A DNA stretch of 64,000 bases from Streptomyces sp. NBC_01549 (GCF_026339955.1 NZ_JAPEPW010000002.1:2108001-2172000), one strand, 5' to 3'; numbered from the stretch's first letter, positions 51,855 through 61,166 are shown. Numbers and translations: made by a program. The notes: generated from the letters alone by a model not told the origin.

Positions 51855-53417
51855 TCACCGTTGTTGCGCGTCGTGTGCGAGCAGTGCGATGTGTACGGAG
51901 GCGGCCTGCTCGAAGTCGTCGAGGTCGACGCCGAGCCGGGCCTCTATGGCCTCCAGCCGGCGGTAGAGCGCGGGCCTGCTGACGTGGTGGAGCTGTGCGG
52001 TGCGGGACTTGTTGCGGCCGGTCGCGAGATAGGTCCGCAGCACGGGCAGCAGCTCCGACTCGGCGTCGGCTCCGCACAGCAGTCCGTCCAGCTCCCGTTC
52101 GGCGAAGGACTGGACGTTCGGGTCGTCGCGCAACAGCCGTATCAGGCCCCGCAGATGGACGTCACGCAGCCGTACGAGCACCGGCTGGTCCTGGTCGGCG
52201 GGTGCGTCGGCGGCGGCCTCGGCGACGTGCAGGGCCTCGCGCAGGCCGCCGGGGACGTCGTCCCAGGCGGTACGGGGCGAGGCCGCGGCCACGGTCGCAC
52301 GGGTGCCGGTCTCATGGCGCAGCCGCAGGGCGAAGTGGGCAGCCAGCGCCTCCGCGTCCTGGTCGCGGGCGAGGCTGAGCAGCACGGCGGTGGCCCCGTC
52401 GGCGAGCTCGGCGACCAGTCCGGGGAGCCCCAACAGACGTAGTACACGATCGAGTTGGCTCGGTTCGCCGTCCCGCACCACCAGCGGCACGAAGGCCCGC
52501 CGGTTGACGGGCAGCCCGGCCGCCCTGGCCCGCGGGAGCAGCTGGCGCGCTGGTACGACCCCGCTCACCAGGTCGGTCAGCAGGCTCTGCGCGGACTCCT
52601 CCTCCCAGGTGTGCACCGAGCCGCCGAGCATCCGGTGCAGGACCAGGGCCTCGGCGGCGCGGTCGGCGAGCAGCCGCCCGGTGGCGGCGTCGCCCCGGTA
52701 GCCGCACAGCACGATGCGGCCCCATCGCTCGCCGCGCCCGCCCAGTTCGGCGCGGATCCAGCCGTCGCCCTCGCTGCCGCCCGCCTGCCGGGCGATGCGC
52801 TCCCAGTCACGCAGCACGTCGTCGACCGCGGACCGCTCCCCCGCCGTGGCGAGGACGCGATGGGCGAGGTTGGTGACGACGACCGGGCAGGCGGCGTGCA
52901 CGGCGATCTCGTCGAGCATCCGCTGCAGGGGCGCGCCCGTGGTGATGAGCCCGGTGAGCGCGGTCCGTACGGCCTCGGAGAGGCTCACGGCCGCGAACTT
53001 GCTGCTGACCAGCCGGGACTGGACCTCCTCCGTCAGCTCGGCGAAGGGGAACGGCCGGTGGAGCACCACCATGGGCAGTCCGCAGCGCTCGGCGGCCCGG
53101 CGCATCACGTCCGGCGGGGTCGGGAAGGCCCGGCCGAGTCCGAGGACCACGGCCGCCGCCTCCGCGCGGTGCAGCGAACGGATGTACTCGGCCTGCGCGT
53201 CCGGGTCGCCGGCGAGCAGGACCCCGGTGGTGAGCACCATCTCGCCGCCGCTGAGCATCACACCCACGTCGGCGGCCTCGGCGACGTGCACCCAGCGCAC
53301 GGACCGGTCGAGGTGGCCCGCACCGGCCACCACCTCGGGCTCTCCGGCGAGCACCCGGTCCAGGGCGAGGACCTGGCGTACCGACAGGGCGGGTTCCAAG
53401 GCGGTGGCGGTGGTCAT
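51855..53417 (-). CDS. PucR-family transcriptional regulator
   Basis: A 520-residue activator with an N-terminal PucR purine-catabolism-type domain (LSVRQVLALDRVLAGEPEVV to about 130), a central GGDEF-like or CdaR-type segment, and a C-terminal HTH (YLATGRNKSRTAQLHHVSRP, LYRRLEAIEARLGVDLDD). PucR-like proteins control purine and pyrimidine catabolic genes. Located inside the catabolic cluster on the same strand, it is the likely regulator of the cluster. The effector may be a pathway intermediate. Confidence 0.93.
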   Translation of the reverse strand: MTTATALEPALSVRQVLALDRVLAGEPEVVAGAGHLDRSVRWVHVAEAADVGVMLSGGEMVLTTGVLLAGDPDAQAEYIRSLHRAEAAAVVLGLGRAFPTPPDVMRRAAERCGLPMVVLHRPFPFAELTEEVQSRLVSSKFAAVSLSEAVRTALTGLITTGAPLQRMLDEIAVHAACPVVVTNLAHRVLATAGERSAVDDVLRDWERIARQAGGSEGDGWIRAELGGRGERWGRIVLCGYRGDAATGRLLADRAAEALVLHRMLGGSVHTWEEESAQSLLTDLVSGVVPARQLLPRARAAGLPVNRRAFVPLVVRDGEPSQLDRVLRLLGLPGLVAELADGATAVLLSLARDQDAEALAAHFALRLRHETGTRATVAAASPRTAWDDVPGGLREALHVAEAAADAPADQDQPVLVRLRDVHLRGLIRLLRDDPNVQSFAERELDGLLCGADAESELLPVLRTYLATGRNKSRTAQLHHVSRPALYRRLEAIEARLGVDLDDFEQAASVHIALLAHDAQQR

Positions 53418-53442
53418 GACACGTTCCCTTGCTCAGAACTTC

Positions 53443-54726
53443 TTACTGGAGACACCTCAGCGCGTGCTCGAGGATCGCCGCGCCCTCCTCCGCCTCCGCG
53501 ACGGTGAGGGAGAGCGGCGGTGCGAGGCGCAGCACGCTGGTGTTGTGACCGCCGCCCTTGCCGATCAACAGGCCTTCCTGGCGGGCCGCTTCGAGCACGG
53601 CGGCGGCACCTTCGGGGTTCGCCTCGTCGGTGCCGGGCTTGACCAGCTCGACGCCGATCATCAACCCGCGCCCGCGTACCTCCCGTACGTGGTCGAGCGG
53701 TACGGAGATCGCTCGCAGCCGCTCGCCGAGCAGGCCGCCGACGCGCCGGGCGTTGCCCTGGAGGTCGTGTTCGAGGAGGTACGTGAGGTTCGCCAGGCCC
53801 GCGGCCATCGTGACCGGCGAGCCGCCGAAGGTCGAGATGGAGTTGGAGTCGAGGCAGTTCATGATCTCGGCGCGGGCGACGACGCCGCCGATGGACATGC
53901 CGTTGCCGATGCCCTTGGCGAAGGTGAGCATGTCCGGCGGGCCGGCGGCGGCGTGCGCCTGCCAGCCCCAGAAGTGCTCGCCGGTGCGGCCCCAGCCGGT
54001 CTGCACCTCGTCGGCGATCCACAAGATGCCGTGCTGGTCCAGGACCTCGCGGAAGGCCGCGTACAGGCCGTCGGGCGGGGTGGTGAAGCCGCCGACGCCC
54101 TGGATGGGTTCGGCGATGAGGGCGGCGGGCGGGCGGACGTGTCCGAGCAGGTCCTTGAGGTCGTCGACGCAGGCCGCGATGAACTCGGCGTCGCCGAGCT
54201 CGGCGTAGGGGCCGCGGGTGCGGACGCCGCCGTGGACGTACAGCGTCTGGAGCGGCGAGAGGGAGGTCGGCGACCAGCCCTTGTTGCCGGTGATGCCGAC
54301 CGAACTGAAGGAACGGCCGTGGTAGCTGTTGCGCATCGCCAGGATCTGGTTGCTCTGCCGGTAGGCGGTGGCGAGCAGCAGGGCCGTGTCGTTGGCCTCG
54401 GTGCCGGAGGTGGTGAAGAAGACGCGGGCGTCGGGGATGCCGGACAGCTGGGCGATCCGCTCGGCGAGGTCGACCATCGGCCGGTTGAGGTAGAGCGTGG
54501 AGGTGTGGATGATCCGTCCGGCCTGCTCGCTGACGGCCTTCGTCACCTCGGGCAGGGCGTGCGCGGTCATCGTCGTCAGGATGCCGCCGAAGAAGTCGAG
54601 GTACTTGTTGCCCTCGGCGTCCCAGACGTGGCGGCCCTCGCCGTGGGTGATCTCGATCGGGTTCTCGTAGTAGAGGGCCAGCCAGTCGGGCAGGACGGCC
54701 TTGTGACGTGCGTACAGGTCGCTCAC
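53443..54726 (-). CDS. Class III (omega) aminotransferase
   Basis: A 427-residue PLP enzyme. The PLP Lys is K271 in TFAKGIGNGMSIGGVVA, with D239 in WIADEVQTGWGRTGEHFWG, TTSGTEANDTALLLAT and the C-terminal GLMIGVELVK. Relatives deaminate beta-alanine, 4-aminobutyrate or D-3-aminoisobutyrate. Given the dihydropyrimidinase and ureidopropionase neighbours, it probably removes the amino group of beta-alanine or 3-aminoisobutyrate. GTG 54726 overlaps the stop of amidase 2 (GTGA). Confidence 0.92.
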   Translation of the reverse strand: MSDLYARHKAVLPDWLALYYENPIEITHGEGRHVWDAEGNKYLDFFGGILTTMTAHALPEVTKAVSEQAGRIIHTSTLYLNRPMVDLAERIAQLSGIPDARVFFTTSGTEANDTALLLATAYRQSNQILAMRNSYHGRSFSSVGITGNKGWSPTSLSPLQTLYVHGGVRTRGPYAELGDAEFIAACVDDLKDLLGHVRPPAALIAEPIQGVGGFTTPPDGLYAAFREVLDQHGILWIADEVQTGWGRTGEHFWGWQAHAAAGPPDMLTFAKGIGNGMSIGGVVARAEIMNCLDSNSISTFGGSPVTMAAGLANLTYLLEHDLQGNARRVGGLLGERLRAISVPLDHVREVRGRGLMIGVELVKPGTDEANPEGAAAVLEAARQEGLLIGKGGGHNTSVLRLAPPLSLTVAEAEEGAAILEHALRCLQ

Positions 54727-55565
54727 GGCTGCACCAGCCCCTCGTATGCGTCGGGCCGCCGGTCGCGGTAGAACGCCCATTGTTGGCGGACCTCCTCGAT
54801 CAGGTCGAAGTCGAGGTCGCGGACGATCAGTTCCTCAGCCTTGTCGCTGGCCGTCTCCCCCACGAACTGGCCGCGCGGGTCAACGAAGTACGAGGTCCCG
54901 TAGAAGTCGTTGTCGCCGTACTCCTCCTGCCCGACCCGGTTGATCGCGGCGATGAAGTACTCGTTGGCGACGGCCGCGGCGGGCTGTTCCAGCTGCCAGA
55001 GGTGGGCGGACAGGCCACGGGAGGTGGCGGAGGGGTTGTAGACGAGCTGGGCGCCGTTCAGGCCGAGCTGTCGCCAGCCCTCGGGGAAGTGGCGGTCGTA
55101 GCAGATGTACACGCCGATCCTGCCCACCGCGGTGTCGAAGACGGGCCAGCCCAGGTTGCCCGGTTTGAAGTAGTACTTCTCCCAGAATCCCTTCACCTGC
55201 GGGATGTGGTGCTTGCGGTACTTGCCGAGGTAGGTGCCGTCGGCGTCGATCACGGCCGCGGTGTTGAAGTAGAAGCCGGACTGCTCGACCTCGAACACGG
55301 GCACCACGATGACCATGCCGGTCTCGCGCGCGAGCTCCCGCATACGAGTGACAGTGGGCCCGTCGGGCACCGGCTCCGCCCAGCCGTAGTGCTCGGGTTC
55401 CTGGACCTGGCAGAAGTAGGGGGCGTTGAAGACTTCCTGGAATCCGATCACCTTGGCGCCCTGCCGGGCCGCCTCGCGGGCGTGCTCCTCGTGCTTGGCG
55501 ACCATGGATGCGGTGTCGCCGGTCCAGGTGGCCTGGACCAGAGCGGCGCGTACGACGTTGGCCAT
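54723..55565 (-). CDS. Beta-ureidopropionase-like nitrilase superfamily amidase 2
   Basis: A 280-residue paralogue of the 50867-51709 enzyme with the same catalytic E44, K118 and C155 (GFQEVFNAPYF, YRKHHIPQVKGFWEKYY, ICYDRHFPEGW). The N-terminal 100 residues and some loops differ most, which could mean different acyl specificity. It is coupled by GTGA to the aminotransferase, and GAAGGAGCAGCTC precedes the ATG. A 10-bp inverted repeat at 55593-55629 lies in its promoter region. Confidence 0.92.
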   Translation of the reverse strand: MANVVRAALVQATWTGDTASMVAKHEEHAREAARQGAKVIGFQEVFNAPYFCQVQEPEHYGWAEPVPDGPTVTRMRELARETGMVIVVPVFEVEQSGFYFNTAAVIDADGTYLGKYRKHHIPQVKGFWEKYYFKPGNLGWPVFDTAVGRIGVYICYDRHFPEGWRQLGLNGAQLVYNPSATSRGLSAHLWQLEQPAAAVANEYFIAAINRVGQEEYGDNDFYGTSYFVDPRGQFVGETASDKAEELIVRDLDFDLIEEVRQQWAFYRDRRPDAYEGLVQP

Positions 55566-55592
55566 GAGCTGCTCCTTCGACGAGACGTCAGA

Positions 55593-55629
55593 GAGCCTCT
55601 ACGCCCGTAGACAAAGGCGGTAGAGGCTC
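55593..55629. promoter_or_regulatory. Inverted repeat in the promoter region of the amidase 2 operon
   Basis: GAGCCTCTAC (55593-55602) and GTAGAGGCTC (55620-55629) are exact 10-bp inverted repeats with 17 nt between, 28-64 bp upstream of the ATG at 55565. It could be an operator for PucR or a stem in the leader. Confidence 0.65.
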
Positions 55630-55801
55630 GAAAGTAAGCCCAGCGGACAGCCTTGCCAAGACCATCGCCGTTAACCCGCTGAGTCGATCACGTTTCGCAC
55701 CCCTGTGGGTGAGCGGTCGATCCGGTGGGCCGCGGCTCGACGGGCTCAGGAATGCCTTCCCGGATCAATCGGGCGGCGAAACCGGCCACGCCCTCACGCT
55801 C

Positions 55802-57319
55802 TCAGGCCGTGAACCCGGCCACCCTCAACGCGTGCACCAGGTCCCAGTGGCGCTCCTCGGAGACACCCTTGGCGGCCGCCAGCAGCAGCGGTACCAGACG
55901 CCCCGGGTCGGCCTCCGCGCTGCGGGCCGCCTCCCCCGGGGTGCGGACGCGGACGTACGCGTCGAGCAGCGCCCGGATCTCACGCTGCCGCCCCTCTTCC
56001 GCCAGGCTCAGCACGGCGGTCCCGATCTCGGGAGCGGGGCGGGCGACGCCCTGGCGCAGCATCTGCCGGCCGTCGGCGTCGCGGCCGGCCGCGACGAGCG
56101 CGTCCGCGGCGCCGACCAGCCGGTCGGCGGGGAGCGAGGCGGCCTCCCACAGCAGGGTGGCCCAGTCCGCGTCGAGGCCCGCCCGGTGCAGTTCGGCGGC
56201 GAGCAGCGGGAAGCGGTCGGAGGGCCAGTACGCGGCCTCCACGAGCACGCCGTGCGCCTCGCCGCCGCGGCCCTCGCGACGCAGCCGGATCAGGGTCTGC
56301 ACGGTCTCGGCGGTGACCCGCCGCGCGTCCTCGTCCAGCGCCTCGGCCCGTCCCTCGGTCCGCGGTTGCGCCGACGCCTCGGCAGCACCCGCGAAACGGG
56401 CGCCACGGGGGGTACGGCCGCCCGGCGCGGCCGGGGCGGACACGGGCGGGGTCGCCGCCTCCGGGACGGCCACAGGGGCCGCCTCGGCCTCCGTCATCCC
56501 GGCGAAGCGGGCGCCGCCGCGGGGGCGACGCCTGGAGCGCTGTTTGGGGACGGGGGTGGCAGTCGGGGTGGGTTCGGCGCCCGGGCCGAGGGCGGTACCG
56601 GCACCGGCACCGGTACCAGCACTGGTGCTGGTACCTGCCTGGTCGTACGGACCGGGACGGGCGGCTGCCGAGTCGCTTCGGGCGGATCGGGCGGCCGCCG
56701 GATCGTACGGCCCGGAACCGGGGGGCGCCGGGTCCGGCGGCGCCACGCGGACGACACCGCCGCCCGCGCCCCCGGAAAAGTCGAACGCGCCCGATGCGTG
56801 GGTACGCAGGGCGCGGCGGTCCAGGTTCTCCATCCGGTGGCGGAGTTCGACGCATCGGGCGGTGGCCCGTTCGTGGTCGTCGTGGGCCCAGGCCAGGTCG
56901 AGCCGGACGGCGTCGGCCTCCTCGTGGATGGTGGCCGTTTGGAGCTGTCGGCTCAGTTCGGCCTGGCGCTCCGTCGCGTAGCGCTGTTCGCGGAGCATGA
57001 CGTCGAGACGGTCACCGAGGGCGTCCCGGCCGCCCGGGCGGCCGTCGTACGCGGCGAGCGAGGCGCCGTGCAGGGAACGGGCGCGCTGGGCCTCCTGGGC
57101 CGCGATCTGGGGGCCCTGCTCCGCGGTGAGGTCCTGGAGGAGCGACTCCACGACGTCCCACGGTGGCACTTCCCAACCGTCCAGACAGGCTCGCATGCCG
57201 TCGGGGTCACGCTGCCAGAAGACCGCGCACCAGCCGCCGTCCTGATCGAGCCGTTTCATCAGCCCGCTCAGGTAATTCGCGAACTCCCGTACTTGATCCG
57301 GGAGTTGTTCCACCACCAT
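55802..57319 (-). CDS. Large hypothetical protein with disordered middle
   Basis: A 505-residue protein of unknown function. The N-terminal region (1-180) is helical and charged; helices around 95-165 could form a coiled coil. The middle (about 185-300) is low-complexity with many Gly, Pro, Ala and Thr. Two copies of PRGGARFAG/TPRGARFAG sit at about 258-267 and 298-306. The C-terminal 170 residues are helical repeats rich in Ala and Leu (RLRREGRGGEAHGVLVEAAY). ATG 57319 follows GGGGAG. It is of the type often annotated in streptomycetes as a large tegument-like hypothetical. Confidence 0.7.
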   Translation of the reverse strand: MVVEQLPDQVREFANYLSGLMKRLDQDGGWCAVFWQRDPDGMRACLDGWEVPPWDVVESLLQDLTAEQGPQIAAQEAQRARSLHGASLAAYDGRPGGRDALGDRLDVMLREQRYATERQAELSRQLQTATIHEEADAVRLDLAWAHDDHERATARCVELRHRMENLDRRALRTHASGAFDFSGGAGGGVVRVAPPDPAPPGSGPYDPAAARSARSDSAAARPGPYDQAGTSTSAGTGAGAGTALGPGAEPTPTATPVPKQRSRRRPRGGARFAGMTEAEAAPVAVPEAATPPVSAPAAPGGRTPRGARFAGAAEASAQPRTEGRAEALDEDARRVTAETVQTLIRLRREGRGGEAHGVLVEAAYWPSDRFPLLAAELHRAGLDADWATLLWEAASLPADRLVGAADALVAAGRDADGRQMLRQGVARPAPEIGTAVLSLAEEGRQREIRALLDAYVRVRTPGEAARSAEADPGRLVPLLLAAAKGVSEERHWDLVHALRVAGFTA

Positions 57320-57375
57320 CACACAACTCCCCGCCCGACTGGAGTGCTCCGGTCGGGTAGAAAACACCCTCCGTG

Positions 57376-57648
57376 TTACGGAATCGCTACGGGGAGTTTT
57401 CGGACCGAACGCAGAGTCCTGTGATCCAGGTCATCCATGGACAGCCCGAGCGCCCTCGCCAGCGCCGCGACAGTGAAGAAGGCGGGGGTGGGAGCCCGTC
57501 CCGTCTCGATCTTGCGCAGGGTCTCGGCCGAGATCCCGGCGGTCGCCGCGACCTCCACCATGCTGCGGCCGCCGCGCGCCTCGCGCAGCAACCGCCCGAG
57601 GCACTCGCCGCGTTCGCGCTCTTCGGGAGTCAGGGGGTTACGTACCAT
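57376..57648 (-). CDS. XRE-family HTH regulator
   Basis: A 90-residue regulator with one HTH_XRE domain: LGRLLREARGGRSMVEVAAT, AGISAETLRKIETGRAPTP. The ATG at 57648 is 6 nt after TAGAAT, a good -10 box, so the mRNA is likely leaderless; there is no ribosome site. It is divergent from methionine aminopeptidase with only 32 bp between start codons. Confidence 0.9.
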   Translation of the reverse strand: MVRNPLTPEERERGECLGRLLREARGGRSMVEVAATAGISAETLRKIETGRAPTPAFFTVAALARALGLSMDDLDHRTLRSVRKLPVAIP

Positions 57649-57654
57649 GGCCCC

Positions 57655-57673
57655 ATTCTAATACCGGTATAGT
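57655..57673. promoter_or_regulatory. Overlapping divergent promoters with ATACCGGTAT palindrome
   Basis: TAGAAT (57660-57655 on the minus strand) faces the XRE start and TATAGT (57668-57673) faces the map start. The 10-bp palindrome ATACCGGTAT at 57661-57670 joins them, overlapping the second box. It is the natural operator for the XRE protein. Confidence 0.75.
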
Positions 57674-57680
57674 AATTGGC

Positions 57681-57681
57681 A
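57681..57681 (+). promoter_or_regulatory. Probable leaderless transcription start of map
   Basis: TATAGT ends 7 nt before the ATG at 57681, the usual -10 to +1 distance, and no ribosome site lies between. The first base of the ATG would be the 5' end of the mRNA. Confidence 0.55.
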
Positions 57682-58448
57682 TGGTGGAACTCAAGACGGA
57701 CACGTCGATCGACGCGATGTACGAGGCGGGGCAGGTCGTGGGCCGGGCGCTCACGGCGGTGCGTGAGGCGGCGGACGTGGGCGCCTCGTTGCTGGAGCTG
57801 GACGAGGTCGCCCACCAGGTGCTGCGCGAGGCGGGCGCCGGCTCCCCCTTCCTCGGCTACCGGCCCTCCTTCGCGCCCACCCCTTTCCCCGCGGTCATCT
57901 GCGCCTCGGTGAACGACGCGATCGTGCACGGCATCCCGACCGGCTACCGGTTGCGGGACGGCGACCTGGTCTCCATCGACTTCGGGGCCGAACTGGACGG
58001 CTGGGTCGGCGACTCGGCGATCAGCTTCATCGTGGGCGAGCCGCGTGTGGCCGACGTGCGGCTCGTGGAGACCGCGGAGCGGGCCCTCGCGGCGGGCATC
58101 GAGGCGGCCGTCGTCGGCAACCGAATCGGGGACATCGCACACGCCGTCGGCACGGTGTGCCGCGCGGCGGGGTACGGCGTCCCGGACGGCTTCGGAGGCC
58201 ACGGCGTGGGCCGCCGCATGCACGAGGACCCGCCCGTCCCGAACGAGGGCCGCCCGGGCCGCGGCCTCCCCCTCCGCCACGGCATGGTGCTCGCGATCGA
58301 GCCCATGCTCATCGGCGGCGGCAGCGACGGCTTCCACGCGGCCCCCGACGGCTGGACCCTGCGCACCGACGACGGCTCCCGCGCGGCCCACATCGAACAC
58401 ACCGTGGCCATCACCCGGACGGGCCCGCGCATCCTCACGGCACGCTGA
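57681..58448 (+). CDS. map: Type I methionine aminopeptidase
   Basis: A 255-residue metalloprotease that removes the initiator Met from new proteins. The metal-ligand region is SIDFGAELDGWVGDSA (two Asp), with His in GGHGVGRRMHEDPPV, Glu in AIEPMLIGG and Glu in HIEHTVAIT; HGIPTGYRL carries a substrate His. Streptomycetes have several such genes; this one is paired divergently with an XRE regulator and probably conditionally expressed. Start assigned to ATG 57681 from the promoter position; no ribosome site. Confidence 0.93.
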   Translation: MVELKTDTSIDAMYEAGQVVGRALTAVREAADVGASLLELDEVAHQVLREAGAGSPFLGYRPSFAPTPFPAVICASVNDAIVHGIPTGYRLRDGDLVSIDFGAELDGWVGDSAISFIVGEPRVADVRLVETAERALAAGIEAAVVGNRIGDIAHAVGTVCRAAGYGVPDGFGGHGVGRRMHEDPPVPNEGRPGRGLPLRHGMVLAIEPMLIGGGSDGFHAAPDGWTLRTDDGSRAAHIEHTVAITRTGPRILTAR

Positions 58449-58491
58449 TCCCCACCGGCGCACCGGCGTCGACGAGCGCGCGGGCGCCGCT

Positions 58492-60303
58492 CTACGACGC
58501 CGGTCGCACCACCATCGCCGAGCCGCCGCCGCGCCGCACCTTCTCGGCCGCTGCCAGCCACTGGCCGTTCGGGAGGCGTTGGACGCCTGTCGCGGCGCCG
58601 ATCTCGGGGTTGAGCTTGAAGGAGTGGCCGAGGGACTCGAGCTGGGTCCGCAGGGCGCTGTCGTACAGGCCGGGTTCGAGTTCGGTCTGGGCCGCGTTGC
58701 GCTGGCTCGCGCGCGGGGCGGCGATGGCGTCCACCAGGGGCAGTCCCCGGTCCAGGAACTCCGTGAGCGTCTGCAGGACGGTGGTGATGATGGTCGCGCC
58801 GCCGGGCGAACCGAGCGCCACCACGGGCCGGTTGTGCCGGTCCAGGACGATCGTCGGGGAGATCGACGAGCGCGGGCGCTTGCCGGGGCCGGGCAGGTTC
58901 GGGTCGTGGACGGCCGGGTTGGCCGGGGTGAAGGAGAAGTCGGTCAGCTCGTTGTTGAGGAGGAATCCGCGTCCCGGGACGGTGATCCCGCTGCCGCCGG
59001 TCTGCTCGATGGTGAGGGTGTAGGAGACGACGTTGCCCCACTTGTCGGCCACCGTGAGATGGGTGGTGTTCTCGCCCTCGTACGTCGTCGGGGCGGCCGT
59101 GCCGCCGGTGGAGCAGGCCGCCGGATGACGCGGGTCGCCCGGCGCGAGCGGGCTCGTCAGGACCGCGTCGTCCTTGATCAGGCAGGCGCGCGAGTCGGCG
59201 TACTTCTGTGAGAGGAGTTCCTTCGTGGGGACGTCCTCGAAGGCGGGGTCACCCACCCAGCGCCCCCGGTCCGCGAACGCGATCCGGCTGGCCTCGATGT
59301 AGTGGTGCAGGTACTGGACCTCGCTCGCCTTCGAAAGGTCCGTCTTCTCAAGGATGTTGAGCGCCTCGCCGACCGTCGTGCCGCCGGAGGAGGAGGGAGC
59401 GATCGAGTAGACCTTCAGGTCGCGGTACGACGTCTCCGTGGGCGCCTGCCGCTTCGCCCGGTAGGCCGCCAGGTCCTTCGAGGACAGCTTGCCGGGGCGG
59501 GCGTTGTAGCCCGAACCCGGGTCCACCGGGGGCTTGTTCACGGTGGCGACGATGTCCTTGCCGAGGTCGCCGTGGTAGATCGCGCCGACGCCCTTCTTGC
59601 CCAACTCCTCGTACGTGCGGGCGAGATCGGGGTTGGTGAAGGTCGAGCCGACCACGGGGAGCGAGCCCCCGGGCAGGAACAGTTTCGCGGTGTCGGGGAA
59701 GTTCTTGAAGCGGGCCTGGTTGGACTCGGTCTGCGAGCGGAAGGTCGCGTCGACCGTGAACCCGTCGCGCGCGATCCGCTCGGCGGGCTTCAGTACGCTC
59801 CCGAGCCGCTTGCTGCCCCAGCTGTCCAGTGCCGTCTGCCAGGTGGCGGGCGTGCCCGGTGTGCCCACGCCCAGCCCGCTGGTGACGGCGTCCGCGAAGG
59901 CGAGCGGCCGGCCGTTCTCCAGGAAGAGCCCCGAGTCGGCGGTCAGCGGCGCCGTCTCACGGCCGTCGATCGTGTGCACCGTACGGGACTTGGCGTCGTA
60001 GTAGACGAAGTAGCCGCCCCCGCCGACGCCGGAGGAGTACGGCTCGGTGACGCCGAGGGCCGCCGCCGTGGCGACCGCCGCGTCCACCGCGTTGCCGCCC
60101 TTCTTCAGGACCTCGATCCCGGCGGCGGAGGCGTCGGCGTCGACGCTGGCCACGGCGCCGCCGTAGCCGACGGCGACCGGCACCTTCGCCGGGGTGGTAC
60201 GGGAGGAGGCCGTCACGGCGGTGGGTGGCGCCGCCGCGCCGACCGACACCACCGCGACCGAAACCGCCAAGACCGCCAGATTCCACGCAACAGGGCGACG
60301 CAT
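58492..60303 (-). CDS. ggt: Gamma-glutamyltransferase, exported
   Basis: A 603-residue Ntn-hydrolase precursor with an N-terminal signal (MRRPVAWNLAVLAVSVAVV to about 25). The autoprocessing Thr is T413 in ENTTHLTVADKWGNVVSYT. GGGYFVYYD, FADRGRWVGDP and the C-terminal GGATIITTVLQTLTEFLDRG are standard. It acts outside the cell on glutathione and other gamma-glutamyl compounds. It differs strongly from the cytosolic-type copy at 24989. CTGGAGGTACGG precedes the ATG. Confidence 0.93.
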   Translation of the reverse strand: MRRPVAWNLAVLAVSVAVVSVGAAAPPTAVTASSRTTPAKVPVAVGYGGAVASVDADASAAGIEVLKKGGNAVDAAVATAAALGVTEPYSSGVGGGGYFVYYDAKSRTVHTIDGRETAPLTADSGLFLENGRPLAFADAVTSGLGVGTPGTPATWQTALDSWGSKRLGSVLKPAERIARDGFTVDATFRSQTESNQARFKNFPDTAKLFLPGGSLPVVGSTFTNPDLARTYEELGKKGVGAIYHGDLGKDIVATVNKPPVDPGSGYNARPGKLSSKDLAAYRAKRQAPTETSYRDLKVYSIAPSSSGGTTVGEALNILEKTDLSKASEVQYLHHYIEASRIAFADRGRWVGDPAFEDVPTKELLSQKYADSRACLIKDDAVLTSPLAPGDPRHPAACSTGGTAAPTTYEGENTTHLTVADKWGNVVSYTLTIEQTGGSGITVPGRGFLLNNELTDFSFTPANPAVHDPNLPGPGKRPRSSISPTIVLDRHNRPVVALGSPGGATIITTVLQTLTEFLDRGLPLVDAIAAPRASQRNAAQTELEPGLYDSALRTQLESLGHSFKLNPEIGAATGVQRLPNGQWLAAAEKVRRGGGSAMVVRPAS

Positions 60304-60407
60304 CCGTACCTCCAGTCAACAGCCGTCCGCGCAGCGTAACTTCACCGCGGCCCTTCCGTCAGGACCCCCTCGAACACCGGTCCGCACTCCCGCTACCATG
60401 CGCGCCC

Positions 60408-61166
60408 ATGAATGACGACGTGCGCAACATCGTTCTCGGCGTGGTCGCCGCCGCCATCAGCGCCGCGCTCGGCTGGCTCGCCCGCACCTACCTCTGGAAG
60501 CGCAGACTCCGGCGCAAGCAGGCGTTCTTCGGGCTGCCCGACAACTCCGAGTCGCTCCTGGTGGTGAACCGCGAGGCGGGCGGCCCGGAGCTCACGGTGA
60601 TGCGCTACGACGTGTTCGCGCTGCTCGAACTCGCCGCGCTGATCAAGGACTGCGGCGCACACGCCCAGGTCGTCGCGCACGACGCCGCGCAGCAGGGGTT
60701 CGGGGAGCGGACCGAGTTCTGCGTGGGCGGGCCGTCGTCGAATCGCCGCATGGCCGCGCATCTTCACAGCCTGCTCCCGGGCATCCAGGTCAACACCGAC
60801 GCCGAACCGGGCCCGGACCGCGGCGCCTTCCAGATCGGCAGCGAGCGCTACCGCCTGGAGTCGGGGAAGGGCGAGTACGTGATCCTCGCCCGGCTGATCG
60901 CGGGACAGGAGCGCGGGACGCGGCCCGTCTTCCTCTTCTGCGGGCAGCGCGCGATCACCAACCAGGCGGCGACCCGCTATCTCGCCCGCAACCACGAACG
61001 GCTGGCACGCAAGCATGGCGGCAACTCCTTCGTACTGCTGCTGAAGGTGGTGAACTCGCACGCGTACGGGCCCGATGTCGTCGAACTCGTCGCGGACGTG
61101 ACCCGGGCCGCCCAGACCCCGCTGCCCACACCGGCGCCGGCCCACAACTCCCATCGCGCCTCGTAG
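60408..61166 (+). CDS. Membrane-anchored hypothetical protein
   Basis: A 252-residue protein. One N-terminal helix (VLGVVAAAISAALGWLARTYL, 9-29) is followed by a basic KRRLRRKQ and a cytoplasmic or external domain. The domain has a Rossmann-like alternation: VMRYDVFALLELAALI, GERTEFCVGGPSSNRRM, YVILARLIAG and PVFLFCGQRAITNQAATRYL. This pattern is found in uncharacterised actinomycete proteins. No ribosome site is visible before ATG 60408. Orphan gene between ggt and the CocE-like gene. Confidence 0.75.
   Translation: MNDDVRNIVLGVVAAAISAALGWLARTYLWKRRLRRKQAFFGLPDNSESLLVVNREAGGPELTVMRYDVFALLELAALIKDCGAHAQVVAHDAAQQGFGERTEFCVGGPSSNRRMAAHLHSLLPGIQVNTDAEPGPDRGAFQIGSERYRLESGKGEYVILARLIAGQERGTRPVFLFCGQRAITNQAATRYLARNHERLARKHGGNSFVLLLKVVNSHAYGPDVVELVADVTRAAQTPLPTPAPAHNSHRAS

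Noticed and set aside
55630..55700. GlnR-type box upstream of the amidase 2 operon
   Set aside because: A GAAAC is present on the minus strand, but the flanking GTNAC boxes at 6-nt spacing are not.
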